NCBI GenBank assembly: GCA_017547125.1
Contig: JAFYQL010000035.1
Span: forward strand, 1-5,778
Direction of reading: 5' to 3'
Origin: Bacillota bacterium
GTDB taxonomy: Bacteria; Bacillota; Clostridia; Lachnospirales; Anaerotignaceae
DNA: 5,778 nt
Each line of letters begins with the position of its first letter. The first letter of the stretch is position 1. The position numbers were made by a program, and so were the translations under genes. The notes beneath the pieces are model-generated. The model ran no database searches. It saw nothing but the letters and a program-made list of their open reading frames with translations, and was not told where the DNA came from. Of this stretch, positions 5,263-5,778 are shown one piece after another.

Positions 5263-5778
5263 TTATACATCCCGCGGTATTTTATCCTTTTCTCTGTCTT
5301 CCAACAGAAGATTTTTGTGCGCCGCCGACATCATAAGCTTAATTCGGTTAAGCTGATTTACCTCGCTTGCACCCGGATCATAGTCAATAGCAACAATATT
5401 AACCAACGGATTATATCTTTTAAGTTCTTTAATAACACCTTTGCCAACAATATGGTTTGGAAGGCATGCAAACGGCTGTGTACATACAATATTTCTTGCA
5501 CCTGTATGTATAAGCTCCATCATTTCGCCTGTAAGAAACCAGCCTTCGCCGGTCTGATTGCAGAGAGAAACTATAGGCTCGGCATATTTACCAAGAGTTT
5601 CAATTCTTTCAGGCGCATCAAATCTCTTGCTAGTCTTAAGAGCATCAACCATAGGCTTTCTTGCCCATTCAAGAAGTTCAACAACACCCTTGCCGATGAT
5701 GCTTGACTTGAGGCTTGTGCCAAGATACTTGTGCTTTATAACGTGGTCATAGGCACTGTAAAGACCAAAACCAAGAAT
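5263..5778 (-). CDS. C-terminal part of a 2-hydroxyacyl-CoA dehydratase/activase-like protein, cut by window edge
   Basis: The last 171 codons are visible; the frame is open to the right edge, so the start lies outside. The internal ATG at 5652 is not a real start, because the frame continues upstream without a stop and the added residues fit the protein. Recognisable stretches are NQTGEGWFLTGEMMELI (about 74-90), CTQPFACLPNHIVGKG (about 99-114) and VAIDYDPGASEVNQLNRIKLM (around 129-149, with the Asn-Gln-Leu-Asn-Arg block). These resemble the C-terminus of the very large proteins (roughly 1,400 residues in clostridia) that fuse a CoA-dehydratase activase ATPase to dehydratase-like regions, related to HgdC/YjiL and HgdA/B. 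Family members bind iron-sulfur clusters; Cys73, Cys99 and Cys105 of the visible part may contribute, which I cannot confirm. The exact substrate of these large forms is generally uncertain. The gene ends at the terminator 5187-5225. Confidence 0.78.
   Translation of the reverse strand: MLGFGLYSAYDHVIKHKYLGTSLKSSIIGKGVVELLEWARKPMVDALKTSKRFDAPERIETLGKYAEPIVSLCNQTGEGWFLTGEMMELIHTGARNIVCTQPFACLPNHIVGKGVIKELKRYNPLVNIVAIDYDPGASEVNQLNRIKLMMSAAHKNLLLEDREKDKIPRDV

Noticed and set aside
5224..5706. Plus-strand frame of 160 codons opposite the right-edge gene
   Set aside because: The minus strand encodes recognisable dehydratase/activase motifs; this frame starts in terminator DNA and has no ribosome binding site.

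Overview
This is an AT-rich window with strong Gram-positive signals: GGAGG-type ribosome binding sites, near-consensus sigma-A-type promoters and hairpin-plus-U-tract terminators. The edge gene on the right resembles the large 2-hydroxyacyl-CoA dehydratase/activase proteins of anaerobes. Together these suggest a low-GC anaerobic Firmicute, probably a Clostridia member. Species cannot be told from the sequence. I see no tRNA, rRNA, CRISPR array or mobile element.

Layout, left to right. (1) At 1-36 on the minus strand are the first 12 codons of a gene leaving the window; its SRLGF start resembles bacterial neurotransmitter:sodium symporters. (2) Divergent from it, at 263-568 on the plus strand, is a small winged-helix regulator of HxlR/MarR type with a good promoter. 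(3) A shared bidirectional terminator (574-602) separates it from a convergent two-gene minus-strand operon. That operon has its promoter at 2559-2587, an AbgA-like M20 metallo-amidohydrolase (1187-2485), then a beta-class carbonic anhydrase (608-1174). The two genes are 12 nt apart and probably translationally coupled. (4) At 2677-5070 on the minus strand is a single 797-residue secreted protein with its own promoter and terminator. It has a signal peptide, one LysM domain and two consecutive copies of a 349-residue beta-sandwich plus serine-esterase module. (5) After another terminator (5187-5225), the last 171 codons of the dehydratase/activase-like protein run in from the right edge.

The most notable object is the LysM protein. 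Its two modules align without a gap, at about 89% amino-acid identity by my count. Both keep an apparently complete Ser-Asp-His triad, and part of the DNA is about 97% identical, so the duplication is recent or is being homogenised. The natural reading is a wall-associated, bivalent esterase of unknown substrate. The amidohydrolase/carbonic-anhydrase pair is the other context worth noting. No link between the secreted esterase and the intracellular operon is evident beyond adjacency; each has its own promoter and terminator.
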